Shown piece by piece: positions 1-9,644 of a DNA stretch of 64,000 nt. This DNA is from an uncultured Lachnospiraceae bacterium. GTDB lineage: Bacteria > Bacillota > Clostridia > Lachnospirales > Lachnospiraceae. Made by a program: the position numbers and the translations under genes. A model generated the notes under the pieces. It saw nothing but the letters and a program-made list of their open reading frames with translations, made no database searches and was not told where the DNA came from. Each line of letters starts with the position of its first letter. Positions within the stretch are counted from its first letter, which is position 1. The DNA is taken from the NCBI GenBank assembly GCA_910584915.1, contig CAJUDM010000001.1:119592-183591 (forward strand), in the 5' to 3' direction.

Positions 1-784
1 CGATAGCACCCATCTCCTCCTCATCCAGCTCAAAATCATAAATATCCACATTCTCCTTCAATCTGCCCGGATCAGAAGTCTTAGGTATCACGATCAGCCC
101 TTTCTGTATTTCCCATCTGAGACAGATCTGCGCGGGCGATCTCCCCTTTTTCTCCGCAATTTCCAATAATTTTTTATTGAAAAGGATCTGCCCGTTTCCC
201 AACGGACTGCTTGCCTCCATCTGAATGCGATTTTCTTTGCAATACTTTTCTGTTTCTTTTGGAATCATCCCGGGATGATATTCGACCTGATTGATAAACG
301 GAAGTATCTCCGCTGTTTTTTCCAGTTCTTCAAGATGACTCCTTTTAAAGTTGCACACTCCGACAGCCCTTACTGTTCCCTCTTTATACAACGCTTCCAT
401 GCCTCTCCAGGTATCGGCATTTATTTCTTTCCAGTCCGAATGCAATTTCCCGGATGCCGGCCAATGGATCAGGTACAGATCAAAATAATCTGTTTTCATT
501 TTTTTAAGCGATCTTTTACAGGCATCCTGCACCGCTTCGTACCCTCTGCTTGTATTCCAGACTTTATCTGATATGAACAACTCCGCCCTGTCAATCTCTG
601 CCTCTGATATCGCTTTTGATATGGCAATCTCATTACTATATGCCGCCGCAGTATCGATCAACCGATACCCTGTATCATATGCCTCGGAAATGATCCTGTT
701 CATAACTCCCCGGTCTGTGATCTGCCATGTTCCCAATCCGATCTGCGGCATTTTTATTCCATTTCTGAGTTCTAATATTTTCAT
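1..784 (-). CDS. Aldo/keto reductase, C-terminus beyond window
   Basis: Cytosolic NADPH-dependent aldo/keto reductase of the AKR3/AKR5 type. About 261 codons are visible from the ATG at 784 and the frame runs open off the window start. The catalytic tetrad can be read: Asp44, Tyr49 (DTAAAY), Lys74 (SDKVW) and His107 (LIHWPA). The visible end has the IPKTSDP cofactor-loop motif. It starts only 7 bp after the FkbH-like gene stops, so the two are probably co-transcribed. The substrate is unknown. It may be a general carbonyl reductase that flanks the glycan locus rather than a sugar enzyme. Confidence 0.9.
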   Translation of the reverse strand, partial: MKILELRNGIKMPQIGLGTWQITDRGVMNRIISEAYDTGYRLIDTAAAYSNEIAISKAISEAEIDRAELFISDKVWNTSRGYEAVQDACKRSLKKMKTDYFDLYLIHWPASGKLHSDWKEINADTWRGMEALYKEGTVRAVGVCNFKRSHLEELEKTAEILPFINQVEYHPGMIPKETEKYCKENRIQMEASSPLGNGQILFNKKLLEIAEKKGRSPAQICLRWEIQKGLIVIPKTSDPGRLKENVDIYDFELDEEEMGAI

Positions 785-791
785 ATCACCT

Positions 792-2591
792 TTATTCCCG
801 ACCATTTACAATGATCACATGTTGTTTTCTCTGATAATCCTCCGTTATATCAAATTCCCAGACTGTATTCCCCTCTTCATCCTCCGATACTTTGGTAAAC
901 CCCTGCAGTTCATAAAAATCTTTCACCATACCGTTTTTTGCGGTCGGATAATAATACCCTATGATCTTCTTTATGCCTGTCTCTCTGGCCTTTAGAACAA
1001 GCTCATCCATCATTGCAAACTCCATATCCCGCTTGAGGACTCTGCAGCTCATCAGCCACAATTCCATATGAAGCTCATCATGATTTTCCCCGTCAATCCT
1101 TCCAATGACAATGCTCACTACCCCGTTGTCGCCAAATTTATCCCCCAGTTTTCCATACAACGTGATCCGCTCCGGGTCACTCGCCGCTGTCTCTATCTCA
1201 CTTTGACTATATCTTCTGGTCGTAAGATTAAATTGATTACTTTTATTCGTCAGCTGAGCGATTCTCGACATATACGCCGGTATAAAATTTTGTATTTCTC
1301 CCCTCATCTCCAATGACTTCAGGTAATCCTCATAATTTGAAAATGCCTCCTGCTCTTTTACTCTTTTTGCATTTTCCTGATACATTTCGTTTCTTTTCAG
1401 ATCATCGTCCGAAAAAGATGTTGTCTCAAAAAAGCCTGATCTATCCAATATCCTGATATAATTCTCAACTGAGTTCATCTCCGGAACAGCTGCTCCACCG
1501 ATCTGGTCGGAGATGATCGCCCGTTCCGCCGGATTGTCGTCCACAAATACATAGCTTTCCGGAAGAAGCTTCATTTCCTGCGCTGTCTCCATCAAATTTA
1601 CACTTTTGGGATCCCAGTTTGCCTTAAAAGATACAAAATCATCCGGCCTTAATACACTATCCGGCCTCGATAGCCCGTCAAGCGCATTTCTCTCCTCATT
1701 TTTAGAGTTGACTGTAAGAAGTATACCCAACTGCTTATGCATTTTGATATACTCCTGAAATTCACTGTATGTCTGCGCCAGGGAAGTCTCCTGCCCTATC
1801 TCAATATTATCCGCTCCGTCGTCGCCGACAACTCCACCCCACAAAGTATTATCCAGATCCAGATTAAACGCCTTTTTATTTTTCCCGTATATTGACTTGA
1901 TGATATTTGCCACATTAAAGGAAAGATAAGGTATCGCCGGCACCGCAACAGCGTACTTATACATATGCCAGTAATACGGCTCCGACCACTTGTCCAATCC
2001 ATAAGAAGCCGAAATATAGTTAATGTCACAGATATAAAAGTTTTCATGGCTCTGCGCATACTCATAAAACGCGCAGTTCAGCCTCGTCACAAAATTTACT
2101 CTTCCATGTATATCACTTGCATCCTTATTTCCCAGCAGCCTGAAAAACGGATATTCGAAATTATTCTGAATAACAGGACAATGAAAGATATTCCGTAAAC
2201 GATCCCATAATCCCGTAAATTTACCTACCACTCCAGATATCTTTTCATTTACAATATCCCCGGAGTCTGCAAGAGACGGAAAATCATAAATATTTCTGAT
2301 AGAAGTACATATATAGATAATATCCGGCGCAAAAGCCTCCAGATCCGGATTTGAAAACATCCCTTCCTCGTAAAACTGATTATATTCCGATTCATAAAAC
2401 TCTGGCCGTATTCCATAGTTCAGCAAAAACAGCTCCAATGTAAGCCTGATGTCGTTTGTTGTTTCTCCGCCCAATATTGCTATTTTCTTGTCGATAAATG
2501 TATTGCTGCCCTCTGCCATAAGCTGTCTTTTTATGCTCTTTTTCTTTTTTAACAGCCATTCTGCGTTAAAAGGATATTCAAGTTCTTTCAT
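792..2591 (-). CDS. FkbH-like HAD-superfamily protein
   Basis: 599 aa, the usual length for full FkbH-like proteins. The N-terminal third (about 35-200) looks like the SGNH-like domain of this family. The HAD domain carries DLDNTLWGG at about 245-253 (nucleophile Asp245, acid Asp247) and the Mg-binding VDDNPAER at about 350-357. The last 150 residues look like the GNAT-like region. FkbH-like proteins load three-carbon glyceryl units onto carriers in polyketide pathways; in glycan loci their role is unproven, possibly making a glyceryl or lactyl decoration. The gene has its own candidate promoter upstream and is followed directly by the aldo/keto reductase. Confidence 0.88.
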   Translation of the reverse strand: MKELEYPFNAEWLLKKKKSIKRQLMAEGSNTFIDKKIAILGGETTNDIRLTLELFLLNYGIRPEFYESEYNQFYEEGMFSNPDLEAFAPDIIYICTSIRNIYDFPSLADSGDIVNEKISGVVGKFTGLWDRLRNIFHCPVIQNNFEYPFFRLLGNKDASDIHGRVNFVTRLNCAFYEYAQSHENFYICDINYISASYGLDKWSEPYYWHMYKYAVAVPAIPYLSFNVANIIKSIYGKNKKAFNLDLDNTLWGGVVGDDGADNIEIGQETSLAQTYSEFQEYIKMHKQLGILLTVNSKNEERNALDGLSRPDSVLRPDDFVSFKANWDPKSVNLMETAQEMKLLPESYVFVDDNPAERAIISDQIGGAAVPEMNSVENYIRILDRSGFFETTSFSDDDLKRNEMYQENAKRVKEQEAFSNYEDYLKSLEMRGEIQNFIPAYMSRIAQLTNKSNQFNLTTRRYSQSEIETAASDPERITLYGKLGDKFGDNGVVSIVIGRIDGENHDELHMELWLMSCRVLKRDMEFAMMDELVLKARETGIKKIIGYYYPTAKNGMVKDFYELQGFTKVSEDEEGNTVWEFDITEDYQRKQHVIIVNGRE

Positions 2592-2676
2592 GATCTTCCT
2601 GCCTTTTCTGCGGTATCTGTTTACTCAGGATCATGCACAGGATCTATATGGTCCCAATCTGTCACTATGCGAATGT

Positions 2677-2685
2677 ATTATAGCA
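2677..2685 (-). promoter_or_regulatory. Candidate extended -10 promoter for the FkbH-like gene
   Basis: On the minus strand the bases read TGCTATAAT: a perfect -10 hexamer (2677-2682) preceded by the TGn extension (2683-2685). The region 16-18 bp upstream holds only a weak -35. It lies in the 116-bp gap between the acyltransferase and the FkbH-like gene, about 85 bp before the ATG at 2591. This is a motif match only. Confidence 0.4.
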
Positions 2686-2707
2686 TAATATCAGCATTTG
2701 TTCTACA

Positions 2708-3772
2708 CTAACCCTTTCTTTCTCTCCAGCCGCTCAACAATTTCCACACCGGCGGCATATACTTCTGCAATATCCACGCTGAAGCGATCAAAATCAACAG
2801 CGTTATAACCGGCGCCAATATATAATCTGCCCATGCCATAAACATATTCCTGCCGCCTATGAGCAAAATGATCTTCTCCACTGCTTCAAGCACCATATCG
2901 TGCGCACAATAATAGAAAAATGTACATTTTATCCACCATGGAACTTCATGTTCGCAGGAAAACAGATCCATCATCAGCCACACGGCTGCAAACAATAAAC
3001 AATTATACCATAGTCTCCCTGCATATCTTCCGCTCCCGCATATTATGATCATCGGAAGAAATACTGCAGAAATTACAGGGACAACTCTTTGCAATGCAAT
3101 CGAATCGCACATATGCATACTCACCCATTTCTTGTCTGTTACCTTGCCTTCTAACTTGCGATTCATTCCCAGATATGCCCCTAACACATAATAAGCATTT
3201 ATTTTTAACGCCGAAATATGAATCACATCCAGGCTGATGAAAATCAGTAATATCAGTATCCCTTCCGGCCAATAGTATTTTCTTCTTTTTAACAGCAAAT
3301 ACCACAGAGGCGCCAGCAAGATCAGATACATCAGATCTCTCAGAAACCACAACGTATAGTACCCTGACCATACATACTGAAGATATGGTATAATTCCCAC
3401 CGGCATTCTCTCGCTCCCACTCATAATCCCGGCAATCAGCGGTATTCTGGTAACACACACATAATATAAATAATATATTGTGTTCCACGCCACATAAGGT
3501 ATTACAATAGATTTAACCCTGCTCTTATATTTTTGAAACAGCATGGAAAGATCAAAATTTCTGAAAAATAAAAATCCTGATATCATAAAAAAGAAAGAGA
3601 CACAGGTTCCGTCAGCAAATTTTTTTATAAATATTTCCACTACTGCCAGAACGGAACCTTTCTCTGCCTCAATGCCATACACTTCCAAATTATATGTATG
3701 AATACTCATAACCCCGATGAACAGGATAAACGATAAGATATTGATTTTTCTGCCGCTTTTTTCTGACAACAT
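2708..3772 (-). CDS. Acyltransferase family 3 membrane protein
   Basis: 354 aa polytopic protein with about ten hydrophobic segments. The N-terminus has the layout of acyltransferase-3/OafA-type O-acyltransferases: a first membrane helix ending in a histidine (VMSIHTYN, about residue 25), then FFMISGFLFFR near residue 63. Proteins of this family move acetyl or other acyl groups across the membrane onto glycan hydroxyls, so this one probably O-acylates the locus polysaccharide. It is 54 bp downstream of the polytopic protein at 3827-5368. The acyl group and acceptor cannot be read from the sequence. Confidence 0.85.
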   Translation of the reverse strand: MLSEKSGRKINILSFILFIGVMSIHTYNLEVYGIEAEKGSVLAVVEIFIKKFADGTCVSFFFMISGFLFFRNFDLSMLFQKYKSRVKSIVIPYVAWNTIYYLYYVCVTRIPLIAGIMSGSERMPVGIIPYLQYVWSGYYTLWFLRDLMYLILLAPLWYLLLKRRKYYWPEGILILLIFISLDVIHISALKINAYYVLGAYLGMNRKLEGKVTDKKWVSMHMCDSIALQRVVPVISAVFLPMIIICGSGRYAGRLWYNCLLFAAVWLMMDLFSCEHEVPWWIKCTFFYYCAHDMVLEAVEKIILLIGGRNMFMAWADYILAPVITLLILIASAWILQKYMPPVWKLLSGWRERKG

Positions 3773-3826
3773 GTCCGTTCTCTCAAATTTATCTGCAAAT
3801 ATAGTTTTTATCTCTTATTTTCTTCA

Positions 3827-5368
3827 TTACATTCTGAAATTGCAGATATCTCCTGCACTCTGATAAACAAATATCAAGAACTTTTCATCTTCGTACGCCG
3901 GATTGTCCAAAGACAGAGTACCCCCCCGATCATCATACTCTTCTCTTGTCAGCAGCAGGAACGAAGTCCCTTCATACGGATCTGTAAACCACCTTTTCGG
4001 ACAGGTCACCCTGTCAGGAATACCTTCTTCAATATTTTCCATATTCACAACTTCAATTTCTCCGTCTGTCAATTCCATGATCACTCCTGCATTCCAGGGA
4101 GTGGCATATCCAAATTCCAGATGGTTGTCCTCCAAATACTGAATACTTGCATATCTATCCGCATTATAATCATTGATCACAAGAGAATAATATGTTCTCA
4201 TAGCGCCTATTCCCCAAAAACATACCATAGCTGCTGCCAGAATATACTTTTTTATCCTGCAGTTTTCCCGATACATACAAATGACCAAAACCGGGATCAA
4301 TATACTGTTAACATGGATCACATATCTCGGAATCAGCATACGACCATCCGTGAACCCGTAAAACAAAAAGTTAAATACTAATGATCCCGCCAAAAACTGT
4401 ACCAGAATTTCCTCCAAAAAATCATCTCTACCGGATCTTAAATTACGTCCAACCATATATACTGCTGCTACTGCAAAAAATAATACAACCATATTAATTA
4501 TCCCGTGCAAAGAAAAAACCGATGCAGGAGCAAACCCCAGCGCCCCCAGAAACGCCCGCAGGCACGCCTCAAGATTTTCTGTCAAAATTCCGTTCCCTAT
4601 ATCCGCAAAGGACAGTCCATTCTGAGAATTGAATCCATACTTTGGCATAAAGATCAAAAGATTAACTCCCAGACCGATCATGAATGATATACCTGACGCT
4701 ATCCAGACATATATTTCTTTTTCCGCTCCCTTTTTTGTCCGTACAGCCAGTCTGTAAAACCCAATCAGGCAAAGAGGTCCCGCTATCACCAAAGCAGACC
4801 GGAAGCCGTTCATTCCCGCCAACAATAAAAAAATACTCAATATGGCTATTTTTTTTATCGCGTCTTTTCTGTCCTTTTTATCTAAAGATTCCATACTTCT
4901 CAAAAGAGCTCCCAAAACCAGGAACATGATACATATGGGCGGCAGATAGTCCGCACTCATATAAATGATCGATAAAGCCACAATCGAATAGGGAATCATC
5001 AATACTCCTGCACCAAGCAGTTTATATCTGCCGCTTATTTTAAGCGGCTTCATCATATAAAAATATGTACCTGACATCAGCAGATATAAAATGATATTTC
5101 CTATTGTCCTTACAACAGACCAGTCACCCGTAAATAGAAATACCAGGCCATATATGATCTGCGTATTCAGAAAACGAATTTCGTTTCCATATATCCAGGA
5201 ATCCGTTAAGATCCTTTTTTCTTCAGAACATATTTTCGAGAGCAATAACTGTGTGGCGTAATCACTGTCTATAATATGGTTCCTCCATAGCATATTGGCT
5301 ATTACCAACACAATAAATGCACCCGCAAAAAATCCCCATACTGCTGTTTCTCTTACTTTCTTTTGCAC
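3827..5368 (-). CDS. Polytopic membrane protein, GT-C-like, function unknown
   Basis: 513 aa with about eleven hydrophobic helices in the first 400 residues and a soluble C-terminal region of about 110 residues (YADRYASIQYLEDN onward). The first extracytoplasmic loop has HIIDSDYATQLL, an acidic motif placed as in GT-C lipid-linked-sugar glycosyltransferases. The architecture (membrane core plus C-terminal soluble domain) fits a GT-C glycosyltransferase or polymerase, but I recognise no named family. A G7 tract at 3921-3927 encodes a Gly-Gly near the C-terminus. Confidence 0.7.
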   Translation of the reverse strand: MQKKVRETAVWGFFAGAFIVLVIANMLWRNHIIDSDYATQLLLSKICSEEKRILTDSWIYGNEIRFLNTQIIYGLVFLFTGDWSVVRTIGNIILYLLMSGTYFYMMKPLKISGRYKLLGAGVLMIPYSIVALSIIYMSADYLPPICIMFLVLGALLRSMESLDKKDRKDAIKKIAILSIFLLLAGMNGFRSALVIAGPLCLIGFYRLAVRTKKGAEKEIYVWIASGISFMIGLGVNLLIFMPKYGFNSQNGLSFADIGNGILTENLEACLRAFLGALGFAPASVFSLHGIINMVVLFFAVAAVYMVGRNLRSGRDDFLEEILVQFLAGSLVFNFLFYGFTDGRMLIPRYVIHVNSILIPVLVICMYRENCRIKKYILAAAMVCFWGIGAMRTYYSLVINDYNADRYASIQYLEDNHLEFGYATPWNAGVIMELTDGEIEVVNMENIEEGIPDRVTCPKRWFTDPYEGTSFLLLTREEYDDRGGTLSLDNPAYEDEKFLIFVYQSAGDICNFRM

Positions 5369-5471
5369 TGTCCCATTCTCCCGGATTCTTTTACATTCTT
5401 GCTATTACATTTTACGGCACAAATTCTATGATATAAATTATTTGCTTCTATATCTCAGTACCTGTATTCCG

Positions 5472-7256
5472 CTAACGCCAAATTGAAAAATAATTTCCTT
5501 CCCAGATTATTTCCTCTAAGTCCAACCCCTCAGGGTTTATCTCATTATCGATCACAAAATACTCAATTTCTCCAATATCGCCATACTCTATGAGAGGCCA
5601 TGAACATGGTATTTTATCAGGATATATATTCGCCCAATCTTCTGTCGCCGCTGACGAAGTATAGTACATATCATCAACATCCAGATATGTATCAGCCAGT
5701 TCCATCGTCTGATCTGTCAGATATTTTCCTATAAGCAGCTTGTTTCCAGAAAGACCATTCAGTTTATCATTCAATTCCTGCATCTCGCTGACTGCTTCCC
5801 TGCTCTCACTGTAAAAAATACGCACTTCCGCATATTTCAAAATATAGTTCACAACGTTTAAACCCAATATGCCTACCACAAAGCATTTAAGAAACCTTTC
5901 CGGTCTCTTTTTCATTATATGATATCCCCCCAACAGCATAAACAGCCAAATCGGTTTTACAACAAAATAGGCAAGGATATCCCCTGTCCTGCCAAACATT
6001 TTTGACAATGCTATACAGATACATCTGTAAAATTCCATATTCTGAGAATCCATCAATCCTCTCTGGCATATATTAGGGATCACTATCAGTATAATGATAA
6101 ATATGAGAACCGCATACTTCTGCCGCTTTTTCGGAGTGAACTTTTCGTCCGCTTTCACTTTCAGGGTGGACATTTCGTCTGCTTTAAAGTTCTGCAAAAA
6201 TAAAATAAAAAAAGGAACAGCAAGCGGTGCAAAATATCTCATATGCAGATGCGGCGAAAGGCTTCCCAAATCCTCCCTGATCGAAATAGTATAGCCCACC
6301 GTTCCTATCAGGACAATAACCATATTCATCAGAAAAGAGAACATCCATTTTGCTTTATCGGAAAGACCAGTCCATTTGAATGCACAAAACAGTATTGGGA
6401 AAAAATAGAATGCTATGATCACATAAACCAGATAATATATACAGGCATAGAAAAAATATAATACTGCATTTATCGATAAAATAGCATCTACGCTTGTCTG
6501 GTCGTAGGAATTGCCCATGGAGGAAAAAATCGTAAACTTGGCAATGACAAACAGTACCAAGAATGATACCGGCGGAATAACCACTGCTTTCAACAAATTT
6601 CTGTCAACTTTCTTTTTTTGCAGTGCCGTTAAACCTGACGTCAAAATATACCCCAGCAAAAAACAGATACCGACTTCCTTGCACAAATACAATAAATATG
6701 TCCACCCTCCAAACAGACACAGCAAGCCAGGGCTGTTTTTCTTCTCAAACAGCATATGAACAATATATATTTCCCATAATACCATCGGAAAATAAAGATT
6801 TTCGCTCATAAACGTCATCGTCATGGCAAATTCAGGGTATAATATTGTAAATATACAGACCAGCAGGACATATTTTGAAGAGTTCAGATATTTTTTGGCA
6901 AGCAGATATGCCGGAAATATGGAACTGGACATAAGAATGGCATTGATAAGTCCCACCACCGTAACCTGCAGATGAAAATCTCGAATTTTATATGCCGGGC
7001 TGATACATAACGGATATAAGATTTTTTGGTAATCTGTAATAACATGATGGATATACGTAAAATGCCGTCCATTGGCGATGGAGCGTGCAATATTTATATA
7101 CCTCATCTCATCTGCGCTTAAAAAAAGGCTTTTGGAAAAGTTACTTATAAAAAAGCAAAGTCCTATGCTTAAAAAGAATAGCAGGAAAAGATAAATTTTT
7201 TCGTTTGTAGTTTTATAGTTGTCTTTATATTTTCGCATGAATCCTCGCAAACTCAT
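5472..7256 (-). CDS. Polytopic GT-C-type glycosyltransferase candidate
   Basis: 594 aa membrane protein with about twelve hydrophobic helices and a soluble tail of about 130 residues. After the first helix comes LSADEMRYINIARSIANG (about 47-64), which matches the acidic DE..Y...A pattern in the first extracytoplasmic loop of GT39/ArnT-like GT-C enzymes. These use polyprenyl-phosphate sugars as donors outside the membrane. The GtrB-like GT2 enzymes at 11360 and 24346 could supply such donors. The partial protein at 62767-64000 looks related. The sugar specificity is unknown. Confidence 0.75.
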   Translation of the reverse strand: MSLRGFMRKYKDNYKTTNEKIYLFLLFFLSIGLCFFISNFSKSLFLSADEMRYINIARSIANGRHFTYIHHVITDYQKILYPLCISPAYKIRDFHLQVTVVGLINAILMSSSIFPAYLLAKKYLNSSKYVLLVCIFTILYPEFAMTMTFMSENLYFPMVLWEIYIVHMLFEKKNSPGLLCLFGGWTYLLYLCKEVGICFLLGYILTSGLTALQKKKVDRNLLKAVVIPPVSFLVLFVIAKFTIFSSMGNSYDQTSVDAILSINAVLYFFYACIYYLVYVIIAFYFFPILFCAFKWTGLSDKAKWMFSFLMNMVIVLIGTVGYTISIREDLGSLSPHLHMRYFAPLAVPFFILFLQNFKADEMSTLKVKADEKFTPKKRQKYAVLIFIIILIVIPNICQRGLMDSQNMEFYRCICIALSKMFGRTGDILAYFVVKPIWLFMLLGGYHIMKKRPERFLKCFVVGILGLNVVNYILKYAEVRIFYSESREAVSEMQELNDKLNGLSGNKLLIGKYLTDQTMELADTYLDVDDMYYTSSAATEDWANIYPDKIPCSWPLIEYGDIGEIEYFVIDNEINPEGLDLEEIIWEGNYFSIWR

Positions 7257-7264
7257 TAGAACAT

Positions 7265-8494
7265 TTAATTACTTTTACTTCTGTTTTCCAGTTTCTCTAC
7301 TTCTTGTAATATCTCCCTGTACATCTCATAATTTGCATCCGGAGAATAGGACGTTAAATATGCCTCCCTGAAATCTTTCCCATAATCCTGATATCTTTTC
7401 ATCCTCAAAATAGCATGCAATTCCTCCTTTGTATTATATAACATATCCTTCTTCACCTTCTTTACAATATCAGCCCCATTTCCAATATTTCTGCAAATAA
7501 CAGGAGTTCCGCACATCATACTCTCCAATATTGTCATTGGAATCCCTTCATATAATCGTGATGGAAAAATAAGCGCTTCCGCGTAAAATATCAGATTCAC
7601 TACTCTGTCATGTGATACTGTCCCAGTGCTAATAATATTTTCTTGTCCGGCAATAATTTCTTTCAGTTCTTCCTCCTCCGGGCCTCCACCGCAGATTACC
7701 AGCAACGGAACATCTTTCATTCCTTTCCATGCTTCCGCCAGTTCCAATATCCCTTTAGACTTTTCAATCCTTCCGACATATATACAATATTTATCCGAAA
7801 CAATTCTGTTTTCCTTTGACAGCCTGTCATATATATCCGTGACAAAATTAGGTTTTATAAATATATGTTTTTCTTCTGCGTTTCTCCCCATACCTTCCAA
7901 CAGTTTTTTTCTATTAAATTCTGTCAGACATATATAATAAATCTTTCTATAAATTCCTGTCCATCTATGAACTTTTATTCCCAGCACACATAGCAACGTT
8001 TGAAAAAAGGAATCATGATAACATCTGTTTCTCACAGCGCAACCCAACCCTTTTTCCAGGCACTTTTCGCAAACTTTGTTTTCTCTGTATAATAATGCAT
8101 TTGGGCAGATCAGCCGGAAATTATGCACTGTCTGAATTACCGGAACACTCTTAAATATCGCCCCATAATACACAGACGGGCTGATCAGACTCAACGTATT
8201 ATGCACATGAACAATATCTATTTTCTCTTTCTCAATCATTCTGCATATATCATGATATGTTTTGAAAGAAAATAAAAAAGAACATGCCATTCCCGCTTTT
8301 TGAATTTTCGACATTTCCGCTATATCCTTATTATCTCTGGTATACAGGATAACTTTATGTCCTTTTTTCTCCAATAACTCTTTCTCATTTTTTACTACGC
8401 TGTCTTCTCCGCCTGAAATTGCATAATGATTATGAACGATCAGAATATTTTCTTTTCTCACATTTAAAATTTCCCTAATTTCCAAGTTTTTCAT
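7265..8494 (-). CDS. Glycosyltransferase family 4
   Basis: 409 aa GT-B fold enzyme. The N-terminal domain begins with the acceptor-side motif NHYAISGGEDSVV (about 22-34), and IDIVHVHNTLSLISP follows near residue 95. The C-terminal nucleotide-sugar domain has YVGRIEKSKGI and the retaining GT4 EX7E motif (YEGIPMTILE). It acts in the cytoplasm on the lipid-linked oligosaccharide using an NDP-sugar. It stops 8 bp before the next gene starts (7256). The exact sugar cannot be inferred. Confidence 0.9.
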   Translation of the reverse strand: MKNLEIREILNVRKENILIVHNHYAISGGEDSVVKNEKELLEKKGHKVILYTRDNKDIAEMSKIQKAGMACSFLFSFKTYHDICRMIEKEKIDIVHVHNTLSLISPSVYYGAIFKSVPVIQTVHNFRLICPNALLYRENKVCEKCLEKGLGCAVRNRCYHDSFFQTLLCVLGIKVHRWTGIYRKIYYICLTEFNRKKLLEGMGRNAEEKHIFIKPNFVTDIYDRLSKENRIVSDKYCIYVGRIEKSKGILELAEAWKGMKDVPLLVICGGGPEEEELKEIIAGQENIISTGTVSHDRVVNLIFYAEALIFPSRLYEGIPMTILESMMCGTPVICRNIGNGADIVKKVKKDMLYNTKEELHAILRMKRYQDYGKDFREAYLTSYSPDANYEMYREILQEVEKLENRSKSN

Positions 8495-8505
8495 TTATTC
8501 ATATC

Positions 8506-9606
8506 TCATTCATCCGCATTTGAAGCAAAATACTCTGCCACAGGCCTCATAACCTCTTTCATATCGATCATTCTTTCGGCATATGCCCTTATCCTATCTG
8601 TCAATTTACTGACATCTTCTCTTTTTAACAAATCTTTATAAAATGATAATACTTTCTCAATTTCAACTGGTGATTCGTCCGCCGGGCACTGGTAAGCAAA
8701 GTCTATCCCTGATACCCCAAAAACATCTATTACCCCTGAATAGACGAAAGGAATTCCCTTAGCCAGATATTCCCTGCTCTTTAATTCAGAGCTCAAAAAA
8801 ATATCTTTTCTGTGAGATCCCAGACTGCATATCGCCATATCGCAATTATTGTATAACTGATTCAGTTCTTTCCCATTCATTTCCCCGTGAAGAACCACAT
8901 ATTTTTCAAGCGAGTAAGCCGAAATTGTTTTTCTGATATTAGGCATTTCCAAGCCGTCACCGGCTAAATGCAATTCAACAATTGTTTTTCCTCCATTTTT
9001 ATAATAGTCTGCCATTCCCTTAAGAAATCTGTCAATTCCATGCCAGGGCTCAAAATGAGCCACCATACAAAAGCGGATTATCTTTCCTTCATCTTTCTCG
9101 CATAATCCGGCACTATCTCTTATTGTAATCTTCTCCAGATCAATTCCATTCATAATCTTAATTACTGGAATACCAAACACAGACTCACATTCAACAAGAA
9201 TTGCAATCCTGTCTACATAAGCCTTCATTTGTTTTCTGTATAATACATCTCTCAGCTTCCTCAGCCAATGTACTTTTTCTTTATCATAGGGATAAGTTGG
9301 TATTTCTACAATAATCTTAATATTCTTATTTTTTCTTTTCGTTTTTTTCAAAAACCTTATAAATTGATAATCCGAGCGCTGATAGCGAATATAAACTCCC
9401 GTTATATCTTCTGGCAGCACTATTTTCCCGCACCAGATTGTCCCCGTCTGAAACGGAAGCATCCTCTGCCATTTCCTTACTTTTTCTAATGGCATTAATG
9501 TCATCGGGACACCTAAATCATTTAATGCTCTGACTTGTCCGTATATCTTCAAGCTATAACCTGAATGCTCTGCTTCACTTTTTTTCGCAATATAAACTGT
9601 TTTCAT
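8506..9606 (-). CDS. Glycosyltransferase, GT4-like
   Basis: 366 aa GT-B type protein. It has SGYSLKIYGQVRAL (about 16-29) in the acceptor domain, FCMVAHFEPWHGIDRFLKG at the start of the donor domain, and LKSREYLAKGIPFVYSG in the EX7E region. This matches the GT4/GT1_C architecture, with a slightly unusual EX7E segment (SELKSREYLAKG). It sits between a GT2 and a GT4 with short gaps, consistent with sequential sugar addition. Donor and acceptor are not predictable. Confidence 0.85.
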   Translation of the reverse strand: MKTVYIAKKSEAEHSGYSLKIYGQVRALNDLGVPMTLMPLEKVRKWQRMLPFQTGTIWCGKIVLPEDITGVYIRYQRSDYQFIRFLKKTKRKNKNIKIIVEIPTYPYDKEKVHWLRKLRDVLYRKQMKAYVDRIAILVECESVFGIPVIKIMNGIDLEKITIRDSAGLCEKDEGKIIRFCMVAHFEPWHGIDRFLKGMADYYKNGGKTIVELHLAGDGLEMPNIRKTISAYSLEKYVVLHGEMNGKELNQLYNNCDMAICSLGSHRKDIFLSSELKSREYLAKGIPFVYSGVIDVFGVSGIDFAYQCPADESPVEIEKVLSFYKDLLKREDVSKLTDRIRAYAERMIDMKEVMRPVAEYFASNADE

Positions 9607-9644
9607 TCTAAATATTTGCCCTCAGTAATAATCATCTGAATCTT

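Noticed and set aside
3003..3488. 161-codon minus-strand frame inside the acyltransferase-3 gene, and similar long shadow frames elsewhere
   Set aside because: It lies within a well-supported gene in another frame and shows no domain or ribosome site.
5924..5930. Six-base C runs at about 5924, 58626 and 59391 as further slippage tracts
   Set aside because: They are only six bases long and encode mixed glycine codons; I kept to runs of seven.
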